Positions 24,274 to 49,330 of a stretch of 64,000 nt of DNA are shown piece after piece. The stretch comes from Trichinella spiralis (lineage: Eukaryota; Nematoda; Enoplea; Trichinellida; Trichinellidae). The stretch's first letter is position 1, and the number at the start of each line of letters is the position of its first letter. Where the stretch lies: assembly GCA_000181795.3 (NCBI GenBank), contig CM012954.1, positions 3,308,582 through 3,372,581 on the forward strand, read 5' to 3'. Below the pieces are notes generated by a model, which was given only the letters and a program-made list of their open reading frames with translations, was not told where the DNA came from and ran no database searches. The position numbers and the translations under genes are program-made.

Positions 24274-26940
24274 TGGGTGTACGATTGTTTGTCTGCAGGT
24301 GCATTTGTATGTGTGTGTGTATGTGTGTATCGATTGGTCCGCTTATATGTATATTTACATATGCACACAACTTTCATAATGCGAAAAAACTGACAAGCAG
24401 GCGTATTTAACCTGTCGAGCACTTTCAACATGCCTTACTGATTGTTACCTTGATCATTTTTTCTTTCTTTCTTTCTTAGCAGTTTGCTTTTGCTTCATTT
24501 TCAGCATTCATTTTGTAAGGCGAATTTTCAAACATTAGTTTTACGTTGAATATTGAAATTTTATCTACTTTTCTCCATAATCATTATTGCTGTTCAAAGT
24601 TGCGCTATTTTGTTTTTTATTCAGTATGTTTGTTTTAGCAACATGCATTATCTTCTCCATTTTTTCAAATTTCATTTACGTATTATCTCCCCCCCCCGAA
24701 ATCCCTACAAATGGTTATACAACAACGGCTATGCAACAAAATGTTTTGCCGTCTCTCTTTTTTTTGCTTTATTTTCTATTTCCTATCTTGTACATTTTTT
24801 GTACAGATCACGAACAGAACGTCTTTCTTTATTCCTGCTAGTGAGTTGAGTTCAGTGTTCGTAATCTTTTGTGATCATCAGATCGGTGAATCATTGTTGA
24901 CACTGAACTTGGCTTCTCAAATGCCGTTCTTTCTACATAGAGCAGTGCAGTAATTTTTCTTGTAATCTGGATCTCTGTTTTGGTCGTCTCAACGCTGCTT
25001 ATCTCATCTTTGATGATGCTAACGCTTGAGACCGCAAACAACTTTTATTGCTTTCAAATACGAACAGCATAGATAGATATGCTACAGGATATTATTTTTG
25101 TTTTTTTATGTATCATCTTTGTTAGTTGTTTGTTTTTTTTTATTTTGTAAGTGTTTCAGCTTAGACTAGTATTATTTTTTATTATCATTAGTCGCTTCGA
25201 ATTTTTCATTTTATTATATTTTTGTTTCGGCCTTTTGTGCGTGAAATCCATATAAAAGATTGTTTTTCTTTACAAAAAAGCTACTTCTTGTTTTGTTGTA
25301 TGGTATTTTGCGTAGTTTTGTTTTGATTTTTTTTATATGCGCGCATACGATGTTATTCTGCAAGAAAATGATAATGTCCTGTGAAAAGGCATTCGCTTGG
25401 TGTTGTGCATGCATGACGACGATGATGATGATACATTTGATGGATAACTTACAAAAAAACGTTCATTGATAAAATTGTTCGGCCATAAATGAGACTTCTG
25501 TCCACCGTAGTAGTTTTTTTTACCTAATGTTGACTTATTATTTCTAATCGTTCACAGTGTGAAGAAAGTTTCTACATTTGTGTCTTTTGTGGATTTTTTT
25601 CAATTTTTTCGCTCTCTTCTGTCTCTCCTTACAAAATATTTCATTAAATAATTTTTAAATTGAACTGTGTGCGTGCCTATTAAAAAAGGGAATTAATTGT
25701 AATGGTTGATGGTAAAGTTTGATCTTGAACTTCATTCAAATGCTACAGTACACTGTTTTCACGCGAACGTGATAGAGTAACATCAAATGGAAATTGAAAG
25801 CTTGGAAGGCTGAACAAATTTATGTGCAATTCGAAAGCAACACAATTTCAAAATGGCTTGTTCACATACAAACTGAATGAGCTGAATTGAAAATATTCAT
25901 TTATGAGTTTTTTTTAATTCTTTGATGCTGTTCAAAGTAAAAGAATACGCAAGAAATAATAATGATAAATAGTACATGTTATTATGTTGGTTATAAATAA
26001 ATAAGCAGTGTACTTATGGCATGTGAATCATAGAACTAGTAAGAAAACACAACGAAAATGTGCTTGTTGTTGATTCATTCGTTCAAACAATTCCAACCTC
26101 TACTATTGGAAATAATAACACCACCAACAGTTGTTCGGCTCAGACGAGATCGTATCACAACTTTCCAAATGTTAACGACAGTGGGTTCATCCTTATTCAG
26201 GTACTGCCCATTTGGAAAGTTCAACAACAATTTTCATCATCATCACTGCCAAGTGATTACTTGTTCACCTATCAAGATCCTGCTACCCAGTGTATCGCAA
26301 CAGCGCTGTGGGTTTTGAAAATTTATAGCCCATGAAGATCTGTCTTTATGCTACATTATATCAAACAGATTTTTTTCACTTTGACTGATAAGTGAATTGA
26401 AAAATCATTATCACAAAACCAAAAAATTTCCCGCAAAATTTCTGAATACAACTTTAGAACAACTTGTTATTGTTTCAAGAAACTTTCTCTTATAAAGTAA
26501 AAGTGCATTTCAACTATAAAATAAAAACACTACAAAATACTATTGAAGTAACTCAAAATGTTTGTGAAAAACAGTTTATTACTTTTAACTAACTTGAAAA
26601 AATGTTTACTGTAATACAGTATTCGTTTTTTCATTTAAAAAAACTATTTGAAAATATGTTTTTATATTAATTAATATTATTCAGAAATGAATGGACTGAT
26701 GTTCCGGTTATTATTGGTTTAAGATTTTTTGATAAAAAGTTTAATTTGGAAGGATTGTTGTTTGCCGTTTTTAGAAGAAAAAGTTAAAGAAAAGATAGAA
26801 TAAATTTTCCTGCGCGTTGATTATTGAAAGAAAAAAACATGTAAGTTGAAATTTATAAACTATTTTTTGTACGTTATATGTATTTTTGCATTTTCTTTAC
26901 AATCAGTACTTTCAGCAGTATTAATAGCGGTTATTTTCTT
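24129..26940. other. Spacer between PMCA and SFT2 genes
   Basis: AT-rich sequence with (TA)n at 24241-24270, a run of eight C near 24691, and no recognised gene. The only coding-like stretch is an ORF at about 26027-26335, listed separately. It probably contains the 3' UTR of the longer PMCA transcript, but I see no clear AATAAA close to the stop. Confidence 0.5.
26027..26335 (+). CDS. Possible coding exon of unknown function
   Basis: An open frame of about 100 codons stands out by its balanced codon use and high density of Asn, Ser, Gln and Thr codons in an otherwise TTT/AAA-rich spacer. It contains ...VVDSFVQTIPTST... and ends ...TALWVLKIYSP at a TGA. There is no in-frame ATG at its beginning, so it would need an upstream exon, and there is an internal acceptor-like site (ttattcag) near 26200. 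I do not recognise the product. It may be a real exon or chance. Confidence 0.22.
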   Translation: MIELVRKHNENVLVVDSFVQTIPTSTIGNNNTTNSCSAQTRSYHNFPNVNDSGFILIQVLPIWKVQQQFSSSSLPSDYLFTYQDPATQCIATALWVLKIYSP

Positions 26941-26948
26941 CAGCAGTG

Positions 26949-36831
<9,883 letters not shown>

Positions 36832-39209
36832 AAATGACACTTGTTGGAATTGTATTTGATTCACTTTATTTTACATTCGGTTTTGTTATTTGATTTTTTT
36901 TTCATTTCTTAAAATTCAAATTGGAAAAAAACAAAAGAAAAATACGAAAACATATCTTGCAATTTCAGTTTTTGTTGCAATTATCTTTTACATTGTTTGC
37001 TTTACAAAATAGCTTTTCCAAAGCAAAATTGCAGACGATTGTACTTTTTGGTGTTGATTGAGTGAATGAGACGATCGATCAGTTACCGGTGGTGGGTGAT
37101 TATCAGCAACAAGGCAGAGGCGGTCGGCTTTGTGTACGCGGCGCTCAACAGTGCGGCAAAAGTGTCGAATTTAGTTAATCGACAACATTGTGCAGCGCTA
37201 GCATCACACTTTCGTCAAGCTTTCGTTTCTTAGATTTTGTTTTTGTTGTCAGTTTTCCTTTGGTTGATCTCAGTTGAGCATTTCACAAGTTCCACTGGCA
37301 TGTCGTTGAAGTGGAAATGGAACTTATTAAGCGAAAAGTTCAAGCAGCATGCTTCTTCTTATTCTTCTTCTGTTTTCTTTTTCATATTATTATTATTATT
37401 AATCTTCCATATCCATACTTGGAGCAGTTCATAATTGTTATTTTTCATCGTTAATCGAATTGGATAAAAAATTTAAAGCTGACTTTATTGAAAATAGCAG
37501 TGGTTTCGCTTGGGTGAGGCTAAATTTGTTCAGTATGTCACATTTTTCGCATTCTGCGTTGATAGCTGAAAATAAATCTCAACAAATGACACACGCCTAT
37601 TTGTTCGACTAGCCGCTGTATGTTGTTTGGGTGTAAATTTATTTTTATCAACACATTATTATTAGTATTATTATTCTTTATATCCATCCCGTTTGCACTG
37701 GATACAAACCAAATAATTTCTGCTTAGACTTTTTCTGAAACAAGCCATCTTTCAGAGAATTTGCCGAAGATCAATTTTTTATTTCCTTAGCTGTTTCCAC
37801 TTTTGGATGCTGCAGTTTCGCTTTTGGCAAAGTTGAGTCCGTTTTCATGTCCATGAGAAGTGAGCTCTGTGTTCCCATGTTGTCAGTTTGATAAATTTTC
37901 CTCAATTTGACAGTTTCGTTTTGGAATTTCGTCACAATCGATCGGCTTTGACATTTGGCGCCTCATTTTGTCAGAATTGAGCATCCCTTTCTAGACACGC
38001 TTGACGTCTGCAATCAATCACCGACTTTCTGAAGTACAGCAATTCATTTTCCGGTGATTGAACTCCAACAAACGAAAAAACGAAACTATACATATTATAA
38101 TTATCAATTTTTCAAAATTCTGTTTCCCATTCTATACAATTGCTTATCTGTTTTTTTTATTGTTTTTTAATGTTTAAAGAAGTTTAAAATAAAAAATTAT
38201 CATTTCTTCTTTATCAGTCACATTTTAAAAGATTTTCTTCCACTTCTTCGATAAGCAATAAACAAATAAATAAGCAAACATGTTGTTTTGTGGGCGTCGA
38301 TGAAAAAAGAAAATGAGTACGTAGTATATTAAAATAACATTCTCTGACGTTTCTCTCCATCCATTTAATTGTATATTTTAAAATGCACCATTGTGCAACA
38401 AATGTTTGCCGTCGTTGTTATTCAAGCATTAATTCAGCTTAATTTACCTGCTTGTCAATATTTTTGTACTGTAAAACATACTGTGGATAATTTATCAATA
38501 TTCAAATTGTATTAATTGCTGATGGAATTAATATTGATTTTCAGTAATTAAGTCACGCAATGAACACGCAGTGCCGAAACAGTCCATTGCTGTACTGAAC
38601 GTGAAAACGATATACAGGAAAGAAAAACTACCTTACCGTCTGTCTGATTTGCAGGCTTGATTTGCTGATCACGTTCAAAAACAAGAAGAAAAATATCATT
38701 TATATATTTTCAAATATACATTTGTGATGAAACATGGACAATATTTATCTTTAATTTGGCCTGTTAGAAGCAGAACTCTAAAATTCTGAGAAAAACTCTA
38801 CTACCTTCGTTTAAAAATAATAAAAGTAAAAAATCAAATCATCTCTGAAACAGATTTACTTTTTAACGTATTTTTGAACTTTTATTTAAATAAAAACTTT
38901 TAAGAGTACGCGATAGACTTTGTTTGGTATCGTATTACTTGTCGACTTAAATCATTTCACTACTTGATTCAAACGGATGCATTGCAGCTAGCTATTGATA
39001 CTTAATTTCTAATTGTACTGTGTTAAACAAGTGGATCGCCGAAACAAGATCATTTGACGTTGATGGTTATTATGTGAAGGTTTGTCTTTTTTTCCACGAT
39101 CACTTACGAACAACTTGCCGGAAAAGATTTCCCAGTAGCGCTCCGGTTCGAATGTGAGCATTGTTCTTTGGTATTGTTTTCGAAATTTTATCGACACCAT
39201 ATATCTAGA
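36832..39209. other. Spacer between SFT2 and the two-TM protein gene
   Basis: AT-rich, no recognised gene on either strand. It holds the SFT2 3' UTR at its left end and probably the promoter of the downstream gene pair at its right end. I see no notable repeats. Confidence 0.5.
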
Positions 39210-39218
39210 CAAACAAAG

Positions 39219-40513
39219 ATGAGAAACATGTACACCAACCCGGCGACCAACAGAAGCGGCTCTCATCGGGAGCGGCTGCGTACACATCTCATATTTGGAC
39301 CAGCTCCAAATCGACTGGCGCGAAAATCTCGGCGTCGCAAAGGTATGGAAAATTTACTGTTTTGCATTGTAAATTTTTGAATTTTATCAGTTCATTAAGT
39401 TAATGCACTTCAATTCATATTAGGTGCTAATTTGCAAAAGCCAACGTCGATTCAGCATGATGTGGCCGTGCAGACACCGTTGGAACTTGATCCGTCGCAG
39501 TGGACAGGCAACCAACGGGTTGTTCACTACGGGCCGATGGCTTACCGCGATCCGTACATTTATTATTATCCGAAAGGATGGAATGTGCTTTATCCGGCCC
39601 AGTTTGGATTTTTTCCATACCGGACAAGAAAATTTCGTGGTTCCAGTCCGATAGTTTGCCTATCGGCGTTTGGAGTTTTCTGTTCAATCGGTGGTGCTGT
39701 TATGACTTACTTGGCTTATTATGTTCTATTTTTGGAAGACGATCAACCGTTGCATCCTATTCAGGTACACTGTTATTATTATTATTATTTATTTTGACTT
39801 TTTTTCCGGTTGTTTTCAAGTATTTTGTTCTTGTTGCAGATTGTAGGCCCATTTTTGCTTTTCGTTGGTATTTGGTTGTTGCTGATCGGATCTCTTTGGT
39901 GGCTGTGTTCGTTGAATCTTTGCAGCGAACATTTGAGACACACGCAACCGCATCACGTGAAACCGAGAAAAATTGTTCGACAAGACGATGAATTTCAGGT
40001 ATATATCTAACGGGCCGACTGTTCATTTCTGTCTGTTGATTTATTTATTTGACAATAAACGTCAAGTCATTTGTTTGTTTGTTTGTTTGTTTTCATGTGT
40101 AAGCTTTCAGATGCCAAAGATTCGGAAGAACGTGGCCGAAAATTCACCATATTTGCCTCCTCCGCCACCGCCGCTTCCAGTGTTGCAGAACGCTTGCACT
40201 GATCTCTCGCTGTACGAACCAGTGAAAGAGATGAAACTCTACCCACCGGCGTAAGCAATGCTTTACAGTTGAAAAATACTAGCTTGTTATTAATTAATTC
40301 GTTTCGCTGATCCTGGTGTTCAGTTTTCCAGGTGTCGGATCTTTGAATTTGTCCACCTCATCAGTGTCGTACGTGACTCCTTATGGAACGTTGCGTAAGA
40401 CAAGCAATCACGGTGACGAAACATCTTTGGTTTTTGAAAATCACAGCTTTGCACCCACACTCAGAGACGGTACAACTCGAAGTACAAGCTTCAGACTCGC
40501 TCGACGTCCATAA
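39219..40513 (+). CDS. Unrecognised two-pass membrane protein with proline-rich tail
   Basis: Five exons with consistent phases: 39219-39342, 39424-39764, 39840-39998, 40111-40250, 40324-40513, encoding 317 aa. The N-terminus is basic (RLARKSRRRKG). A Tyr-rich stretch (DPYIYYYPKGW) follows, then two hydrophobic helices at about residues 113-140 (VCLSAFGVFCSIGGAVMTYL) and 157-181 (PFLLFVGIWLLLIGSLWWLC) joined by a short acidic loop (LEDDQPLHP). A soluble C-terminus contains PYLPPPPPPLP and ends in a Thr/Ser/Arg-rich segment. The spacing of the helices, with Ile-Val-Gly-Pro opening the second, resembles TMEM200-type proteins, but I cannot assign it to a family. Gene structure is confident, function unknown. 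Start: first ATG nine bases after an acceptor-like ctag. The p38 gene follows 0.44 kb downstream on the same strand. Confidence 0.8.
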
Positions 40514-40936
40514 TAAGATGCAAATTTAAAATTACTTTTTGATATATGTATTTATACGTTTTTCTAAATTATGGCCTTTATTTTATTGAATTTCGGTGCT
40601 TTTCATATTGTTGAAAACGATCTAGTCGAAAAGGCGGTTTCTTATATGATGAAATCTCTTTTATTTCCTTTCTCTTTCTCTAATTCGATTTTTACAATAT
40701 ATATGCTTTGAAAATTCGATATTGATAGTTTAATTTGTTTTTAGTTGTAGAAAATAGTGAAAATTTTATTATTACCACTATTATTATTGCATCCGTTTTA
40801 CTGGATGTGCAAAAAAATTTTTTAAGTAAACATAGCTTTTTTGATCAGAAACATGTTTTCAGTGTGTTTGTCGACAGTTTAATTTGCCCACAGTATTTTG
40901 GCCTGTTTTTGCTGTGCATTCTTCAATTTTCATTTT

Positions 40937-40938
40937 AG
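40937..40938 (+). other. Splice or trans-splice acceptor before the p38 start codon
   Basis: A pyrimidine-rich tract ending CATTTTAG lies 16 bases upstream of the p38 ATG and about 425 bases after the stop of the preceding gene. No convincing upstream exon donor is visible in that spacer. This fits either a spliced-leader acceptor inside an operon or a 5' UTR intron that spans the neighbouring gene. Confidence 0.5.
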
Positions 40939-40954
40939 CGACCAAAACAAAGCA

Positions 40955-43029
<2,075 letters not shown>

Positions 43030-43228
43030 AAACCAAGCCAGCGCGGCAGCAAGTGTAAAAGGTGGAAGATGGGAAGGAAAATAATTTTTATTTTTTTATT
43101 TTTGCTTTACTGTTATTCGTATTTTTAATTTGGTTTCAATTTTCACACTTCAATCATGGTAAAATACTGTTTTTTTTTGAAAAAATTTAACCTCTTTGAC
43201 AGTTGATTTGTTTCACTTTATACTGCCT

Positions 43229-43230
<2 letters not shown>

Positions 43231-43266
<36 letters not shown>
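43231..43266. repeat. (TA)n microsatellite
   Basis: About 18 TA units in the presumed 3' UTR of the p38 gene. Confidence 0.9.
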
Positions 43267-43270
<4 letters not shown>

Positions 43271-43385
43271 TTATTTATTATTAATTATTAGATATTTGTC
43301 TAATTTTTTTGTCTTGAATCCCACATGGTGGAAGTCATTTTTACGGGACTTGAACAAATCTTTTACTTTTGTGGCAAGAATGTAA

Positions 43386-43391
43386 AATAAA
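43386..43391 (+). terminator. Polyadenylation signal candidate of p38
   Basis: An AATAAA hexamer about 357 bases past the p38 stop codon; a plausible 3' end, in an AT-rich context where chance matches are common. Confidence 0.4.
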
Positions 43392-43399
43392 ATTTCTTA

Positions 43400-46300
43400 C
43401 TGTAATATTTTACGTATTTCAGGTGTTATATAATTTGGTTTAATTTAAAATTTTATTATTATTATTGTTGTTGTTCTTATTACAAAGATTTTGTCTAAAT
43501 TCAGTTGAATATTATTTTTTCACCTTATTCTAGTAAGAGAACAGTTGTTATTTATATTTCTACCGTACATTTTTTAGTGATTTTTTTGTTTTCTAATTTT
43601 TAGCATTAAATGATGAAAAATATATGTATAAACTGTTGTAATTGGACAAAATTACGTTCAACTGAATACAGAATGAAAATAAAAGTGTTGCTTGTACAAG
43701 TAAATTTGTCTTATGTAAGCTTGAGCTTCTGTTCACCAAGTCGATTTGACGGTCATTGATCAACAGCTTATGCTTTTTCGGTGTTGCTGTTTCGGTTGTT
43801 ACCTTTTGTTTTGTTTTTCTTCTTATTTTATGTTCATCTGAAAATGTTTGATTGGAATTTTTCAGCTGAGAATTCAACATGGCATATAATTCCATTTGAT
43901 TGCCTGAGTGCAGCAGTTCAGTGAACCATGAATTTGCAATCTTCCACCACACCAACCTTTGTAAAAGGTAACTAAAATTCTATTTTTTTTGTTTTGCGCG
44001 TATTCATTTACTATTTTGCATTTTACTTATCAATCGGGCTAATAACGAACGACCCTTTTTCAAGCAATTATTCTTGACATTATGTATGTATACTGTTTGT
44101 AGAGTGTAATTTTCAAATTGGCAAATTTGATCCAATTGGTTAATTATTCATGCACAGTCATTTATTTATTTATTCCATCTACTTTGTTATTGATGACATT
44201 TTGTGCATTTTCATTGTTAGCATTGTTATCGTTGTTGTTACTGTTATTGTTGTCAGGTGGTATATTGATTAGAAGCACTCCGCATTGGACAATAGTATAC
44301 AATTGTATTATTGTAAAGGAAAATATTGTTTTAATCAATTATTTATTTCTTTATTTATTGTCTTTGCTGTTCTTCTGTTCATCACCATTCACAGTATGCG
44401 TTGGTTAAAAATTCAGTAGTCCATTTGTCAGACGTTTTATAACAGCAGGCTTGTCTTGTCTACTGTGAAAGTGTCATTGCATAATAATGGCAGATGATAA
44501 ATTGCTTTTCACATTTAATAACTGGATTAGGAAAATCTGGCGAATTCATTTTTCTGTTCAATTTCAAGTAGAAATTCTAATCCATCAGTTTTTAATATAG
44601 CAATTAAATGAGTTTGGAAAAGAAATTAATTGAAAATATTGAAAAAATTTTTGTTCAACTTCTCATTAACTACTGTTAAAAGTGCCGTCATGCGCGTCTG
44701 TCATTCAAATACCCTGTATCAACCAGTGGTAATAAGGTTTTCTTAATTTTTCTATGCATATCTTGTGTTTGTTGGAATGAAGTTGGATTGAGATGAAGTT
44801 GATTGAAATCAAAGAGTTATTAGCAACAGTTACAGCAATTATCAGGCTTGTTTCTGTACAAGGGCAAAAGTGATATGAAATAATACAAGGCGACAATTCT
44901 CTTTGGGATAGAAAAATTGATTTCAAAACTGACATGCTGTTCAATGACGGTTGTGAACCTGCCGTGAAATCGACCAGCAGCGTTGACAAGCCATCGTGCA
45001 TCCTCCCGCCATGTCCCTAAACAGGCTTGACTAGCGTGGCGTCCTTGGTCCAAGTTTAAGCTCTCTGCCCTCGGTCTCGTCAATCTTTCGTGATGACAGA
45101 CTCTGGTTCGCCTGTCAGGCAAGTGTCAGCGGACATCAAAATTTTTTGAAATACCATCCTGTGAATGAACGACTTTGAAATATTATATCTCGTAATTTTG
45201 TACGCATACATACATATCTATATATGCATAATGTATACATTGCTTTTTTCTTTCTTCTCCCATTGTTGCTTTTCGGTGTTTTTATATTTGTTGATGCAAC
45301 TTTCAAATGATTTTTATGTTCAAATTGCTTTTCATCTTTCTTCAATACTATTATTGCAATCTTCTGGCTATAATTATCCCATTGAGAAGTGAATTTTATT
45401 CGATTTAGGAAGTTGCCTATAATTGATCGTGGTAATTCTCTATTAATAGCCTACTTTATTAAACTTTTTATTCTCATCGTAAGAATGATCGTTTTGTGGG
45501 CTATTTTTACTCTTCTCATAGCTTTATTGTTCAGCTCATTATATCACAGCTCTGCGAGTGTATTTAGTTGATCAGCTTTCTTTTTGCTTAACCAACACGA
45601 GAAATTACGTCGAATTTTGCATCTCGTGAAATCGATAACTGCACTTCTTTCGACTTTTCTCACAAATTGTAATTATATATGCTGCATATATGTGTTTGTA
45701 TTTGGGTATGTATGCAGTATGTTGTAAATGTTCGAGGGGTAAATTCAGTTTAATGAATTTATTAATATCTTCATTTGAATTAGAAAAAAATATATATGTA
45801 TGTATGAAATTTGTGATTTGTTAAAATGACCAGTGTCAATGAAACGTCATTATTTTTATCATATTTTCTAGTTATGTTTGACTGGCTTGCTGGAAACTTC
45901 GCTAGTTCATGAAAAAGGGATGCATTCAATTGTTTCGAAATGATAAATGTCCATTTTATCATTGAATTTTCAACTTTATCCCTTCTTCTAATTGATGATA
46001 GGCAAATTGCAATTTCTTGATTTTAGCACGCTTTCAGTGTTCAGGAAGAATTTTTGCTGTAGTTCTGTTCAAAATGACATTGAAAATTGTATGATAATCA
46101 GCAGTTGTGATTTGTTCGATTGGTTGAGGTTGATGTTGAGGTTGATTAGCATCAAGCTGATCATGTTGACTGATTTATTTATTCCATCAATTTTTTATTT
46201 GAAAATTTATTAATCAATTAATTATGTCCAGTGTAAAATTTGCATTCGCACTTAACAGTTGACTCGAGCAACGGTGGCTTTATTCCTTTCTTAATCAGCA

Positions 46301-48860
46301 ATCAACCCGATGCTAATCATCAGTTAATTTAAATTGACTTTTTAAAATACAGATTTCATTCAACTGTTATACTTTATGATTTTGTTTTTTTTTTCATTTT
46401 TGTTTTGCCTCTTGTAAAAGAATATCAAGTTCGGATGATGTGGATTTTGTTAGCTGTACAAATCAGGTTAATTTTATGCCTTCGTGTTAGCGAGGTCGAC
46501 AGTGCTAACTAAATTAATTGACTGAGCACCTGATGCTCGGGCAGAAGATTTCTTTTCCAATCGAACCACTCGCTCATCCACTGACTGACAGACACGGCCA
46601 GCTTTGTACATCAACAGATAACACTGTGCTTTCCTTTTTCGTTATAAGTTTAAAAATTATAAGCCATTACGTTTTTACAAGTATGAATAATAGACATTGT
46701 TGTTATTGTTGCTGCTACTGCTTGCTGTTGTGGTTGTATATGTTCTGTCGTTTAGTTTTGGCGGTTGGCTTTTAGAGCTGCTTTAACTTTTGATCTGGCC
46801 TTATTTGGTAAGCTAATTTTGCATTTGCATGGCCACTGCAGTGACGTTTTGCAATTTAATTCCCTCCCAATAATTATCATTATAAGCAGACTCCTCTTTG
46901 ACCTCAAGCAACGTTTGAGCGATTTCAGTTCAAGATCAGCTAGTGTCCACAACATCCGGGCCTACACTGCGCGTTGCCAATCAACAAGTGCGCCGTTTAA
47001 TTTGAGGCGTGCCACAGTGCAGTTTGCGTGCATATTGTCCATCTTCTCGGTAGATTGGATCGAATTTTCTTCATCAACCTGACATTGCTATTTCTGATCT
47101 TATTTTGACCAACTTTGCCATACCACTGGCTAAATAACAACGCTAATTGCTCTTTGATCAGTGAACTTGAAAGCAACGACTGAAAGCTTGCTTTTGAAAT
47201 TGAATTTAACATTATCCAAGAAGATGCCAATTCTCATTTTAACATATGGAAACATTATTTGATAGATTCATTGCTGATTCTTATTATTTATCCATTGCGT
47301 TGCATTTGTATTTGTAAACAAAATTTTATTGTCATACTTTTTTGCAATTCCTACGCTAGTGCATCACATCACTGGATAAATAAGAATATATGTGGCAAGC
47401 ACAATGTTCAAAATAGCTTTCAATTCATTCAAGTGTCCTCTTTTCTCTCTTAAATTGTTACAGAGTGGGCTTTTTTTTCGCATGATCAATATTTCAAATT
47501 TTATCAAGTTGTTGTTTTTCTATAAGTTGAAAGAATTTTTATTCTTGAAAGAAAAAAATCGTTTTCAATTTGGTATTCTGACATATGAATTCGGCGAATG
47601 TATCATCGAGATGCGAATTTTTCATTCATTCTGTTATCATTTATCAGTGGGTATATTATTCAGAACAAGGAGATTTGATATTAATTATTTTGTCAATTCA
47701 TAGCAATCGGTGAATCAGCAAAATAAATGCATACAAACCAGAACAGAGAAATCAAAAATTGAATATGCTTATGCAACGTTGCCCATGTGCTTGGATGGAT
47801 GGAGTTGTCCAATGTGCTCGCTGCATTGTTGTGTTTGATTGATGTTAATGATTTAAAATCTAAAAGTGCACCGATTTCGCTTTCAGTTGATGAGTTGAAA
47901 GTAAATTCATTTAAACGAAACTCACGTTAGCTAAATTTGAAATTTTGTGCGATTTCACTGTACTTTGTTTTCAATGATGAGTAAGTAATTGACAGTCAAG
48001 TTTTACAGTTTCTTGGTTTTACAAGCGGGCAAAATCACCTGCAGTTTATTTCGTCCGAGTATTCTAAAAATCAAGTCAACCTGAAAAACAGTGTCTTCTT
48101 CTCTGTTTTAATTGTTGCAACAAATTCTACAGGCTGGGAGCACAGAGTTGGTCAGATTGACGTGAAATTGTTGCAATTTATTTATGACTAGCAGCTTTTT
48201 CTCATCCTGCTAGTCTTGTCATCACAGTACTACAATACATTTGATTGTACGTTGTATTCAATCACAACTGTATATACTGTGGTGTAATGTGACAATGAGC
48301 AGTTATGTGCTGTTGATAAAGTTAATTCTCATGGTTTGCTGCTATAATTTATGCCTCCAAGCGGAGCCAAGAGAGATGATATCTTCTTTTTCACTTCACT
48401 TTGTGGTTGTTGACAACTAGCCGTTTCAGCAGTGTATAATGCTTGTTCACTTACTTACACTATTCATAATGTAGAAGGAGAAAGGGGTAAAAAGAAATAA
48501 TTTTTTTTGAATCAGCAGCAACAGAGGTCGTCGGTGTTGTAGTTGGTGGACGGATGCTCAGCTGGCGGTGAACACCACCAGCAGCTGGTTGAGCTGCTTC
48601 TTCTTCGTTCATCCAGGTGATCAAGGAAGATAAATGGTCGGCTGCTGACGTGGCGGCTGTCGGTTTTCCGCCACTGCAAGCCAGTATGAATTGTGCCCGA
48701 GTGCAACAACGACTGAATGCACGCACGCACACGCATACGTCGTCGTATGATAATATATATTCTATAGTGCTTGCTTGGCGAATCTGAATGTGGATATTTG
48801 AATGATGGCGATGATGAACGGCTTTCTTTTTCCATTTTTCCAAATTTGGTCGTGTGGCGC
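43400..48860. other. Gene-poor spacer
   Basis: AT-rich sequence with no recognised gene. Two GC-richer patches stand out: about 44930-45130 and about 46780-47060, each open over roughly 100 codons in one frame but without recognisable motifs. GC-richer sequence again begins near 48500. No tRNA-like cloverleaf or transposase motif was found by eye. Confidence 0.45.
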
Positions 48861-48865
48861 AAAAA

Positions 48866-49069
48866 TCAGGCCTCCTTCTTCTTGAACGATCCTTTCTTTT
48901 TGTACATCATGCCGGCGAAGACGCACATACATGGACAATCTGGAACGGCACTATCATCTGGGCCATTTGGTTGTAAAATGCCGTATGTTCCGGTCTGAAG
49001 ACCCGAAGGCCACCAATTAGCCGCCGTGCTTTGCAAGAACTGTTGGCTGCTTGATGGCATTCTTCGCAT
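48866..49069 (-). CDS. Candidate small protein gene (67 aa), unknown function
   Basis: A complete single-exon frame on the minus strand: the ATG at 49069 follows an in-frame TGA at 49081-49079, and a TGA closes it at 48866. The product begins MRRMPSSSQQFLQS, continues ANWWPSGLQTGTYGILQPNG, then DDSAVPDCPCMCVFAGMMYK and a Lys-rich end (KKKGSFKKKEA). Composition is about half G+C against one third around it, and codon use looks coding. The Cys-Pro-Cys-x-Cys cluster, short apolar stretch and basic tail might suggest lipid or membrane attachment, but I recognise no family. The GC-rich block just upstream (49080-49330) could be its promoter. A donor-like GTATGT inside the frame leaves open that it is part of a spliced gene. 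Confidence 0.42.
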   Translation of the reverse strand: MRRMPSSSQQFLQSTAANWWPSGLQTGTYGILQPNGPDDSAVPDCPCMCVFAGMMYKKKGSFKKKEA

Positions 49070-49079
49070 TGCGTTGAGT

Positions 49080-49330
49080 CATTCAGTCGGTTCCAGCTTG
49101 CGTTTAACTGCTTAGGCGCAGCCCGATCAAAACGGCGCCTTTAACCAATCGCCGCCGGATTGACCAGAAGGGGCGACCACGGGGCGAACATATATCTATA
49201 TATATTAGCCATTGTCAGAGTTTTATGCGCTCGTCTGCGTAGGCCAACGACCTTCACTCCTGTAACGTAGAGGAGCTGAATTCACCATTTTACAATCGTC
49301 ATCGTTCCTGGCGTTGTAGGTTTGGTTTGT
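49080..49330. promoter_or_regulatory. GC-rich block, possible promoter of the small minus-strand gene
   Basis: A GC-rich, non-repetitive block in AT-rich surroundings, directly 5' of the small ORF on the minus strand. No TATA-type element is certain. Function inferred only from position and composition. Confidence 0.25.

Noticed and set aside
44930-45130. GC-rich patch with a 100-codon minus-strand frame, considered as a transposase or gene fragment
   Set aside because: No catalytic or structural motif, no terminal repeats visible, and adjacent frames are equally open; left as unexplained composition.
46752-47082. Overlapping open frames on both strands in a GC-richer patch
   Set aside because: No recognisable motif, no convincing splice sites, and a polyisoleucine stretch that comes from AT-rich sequence.
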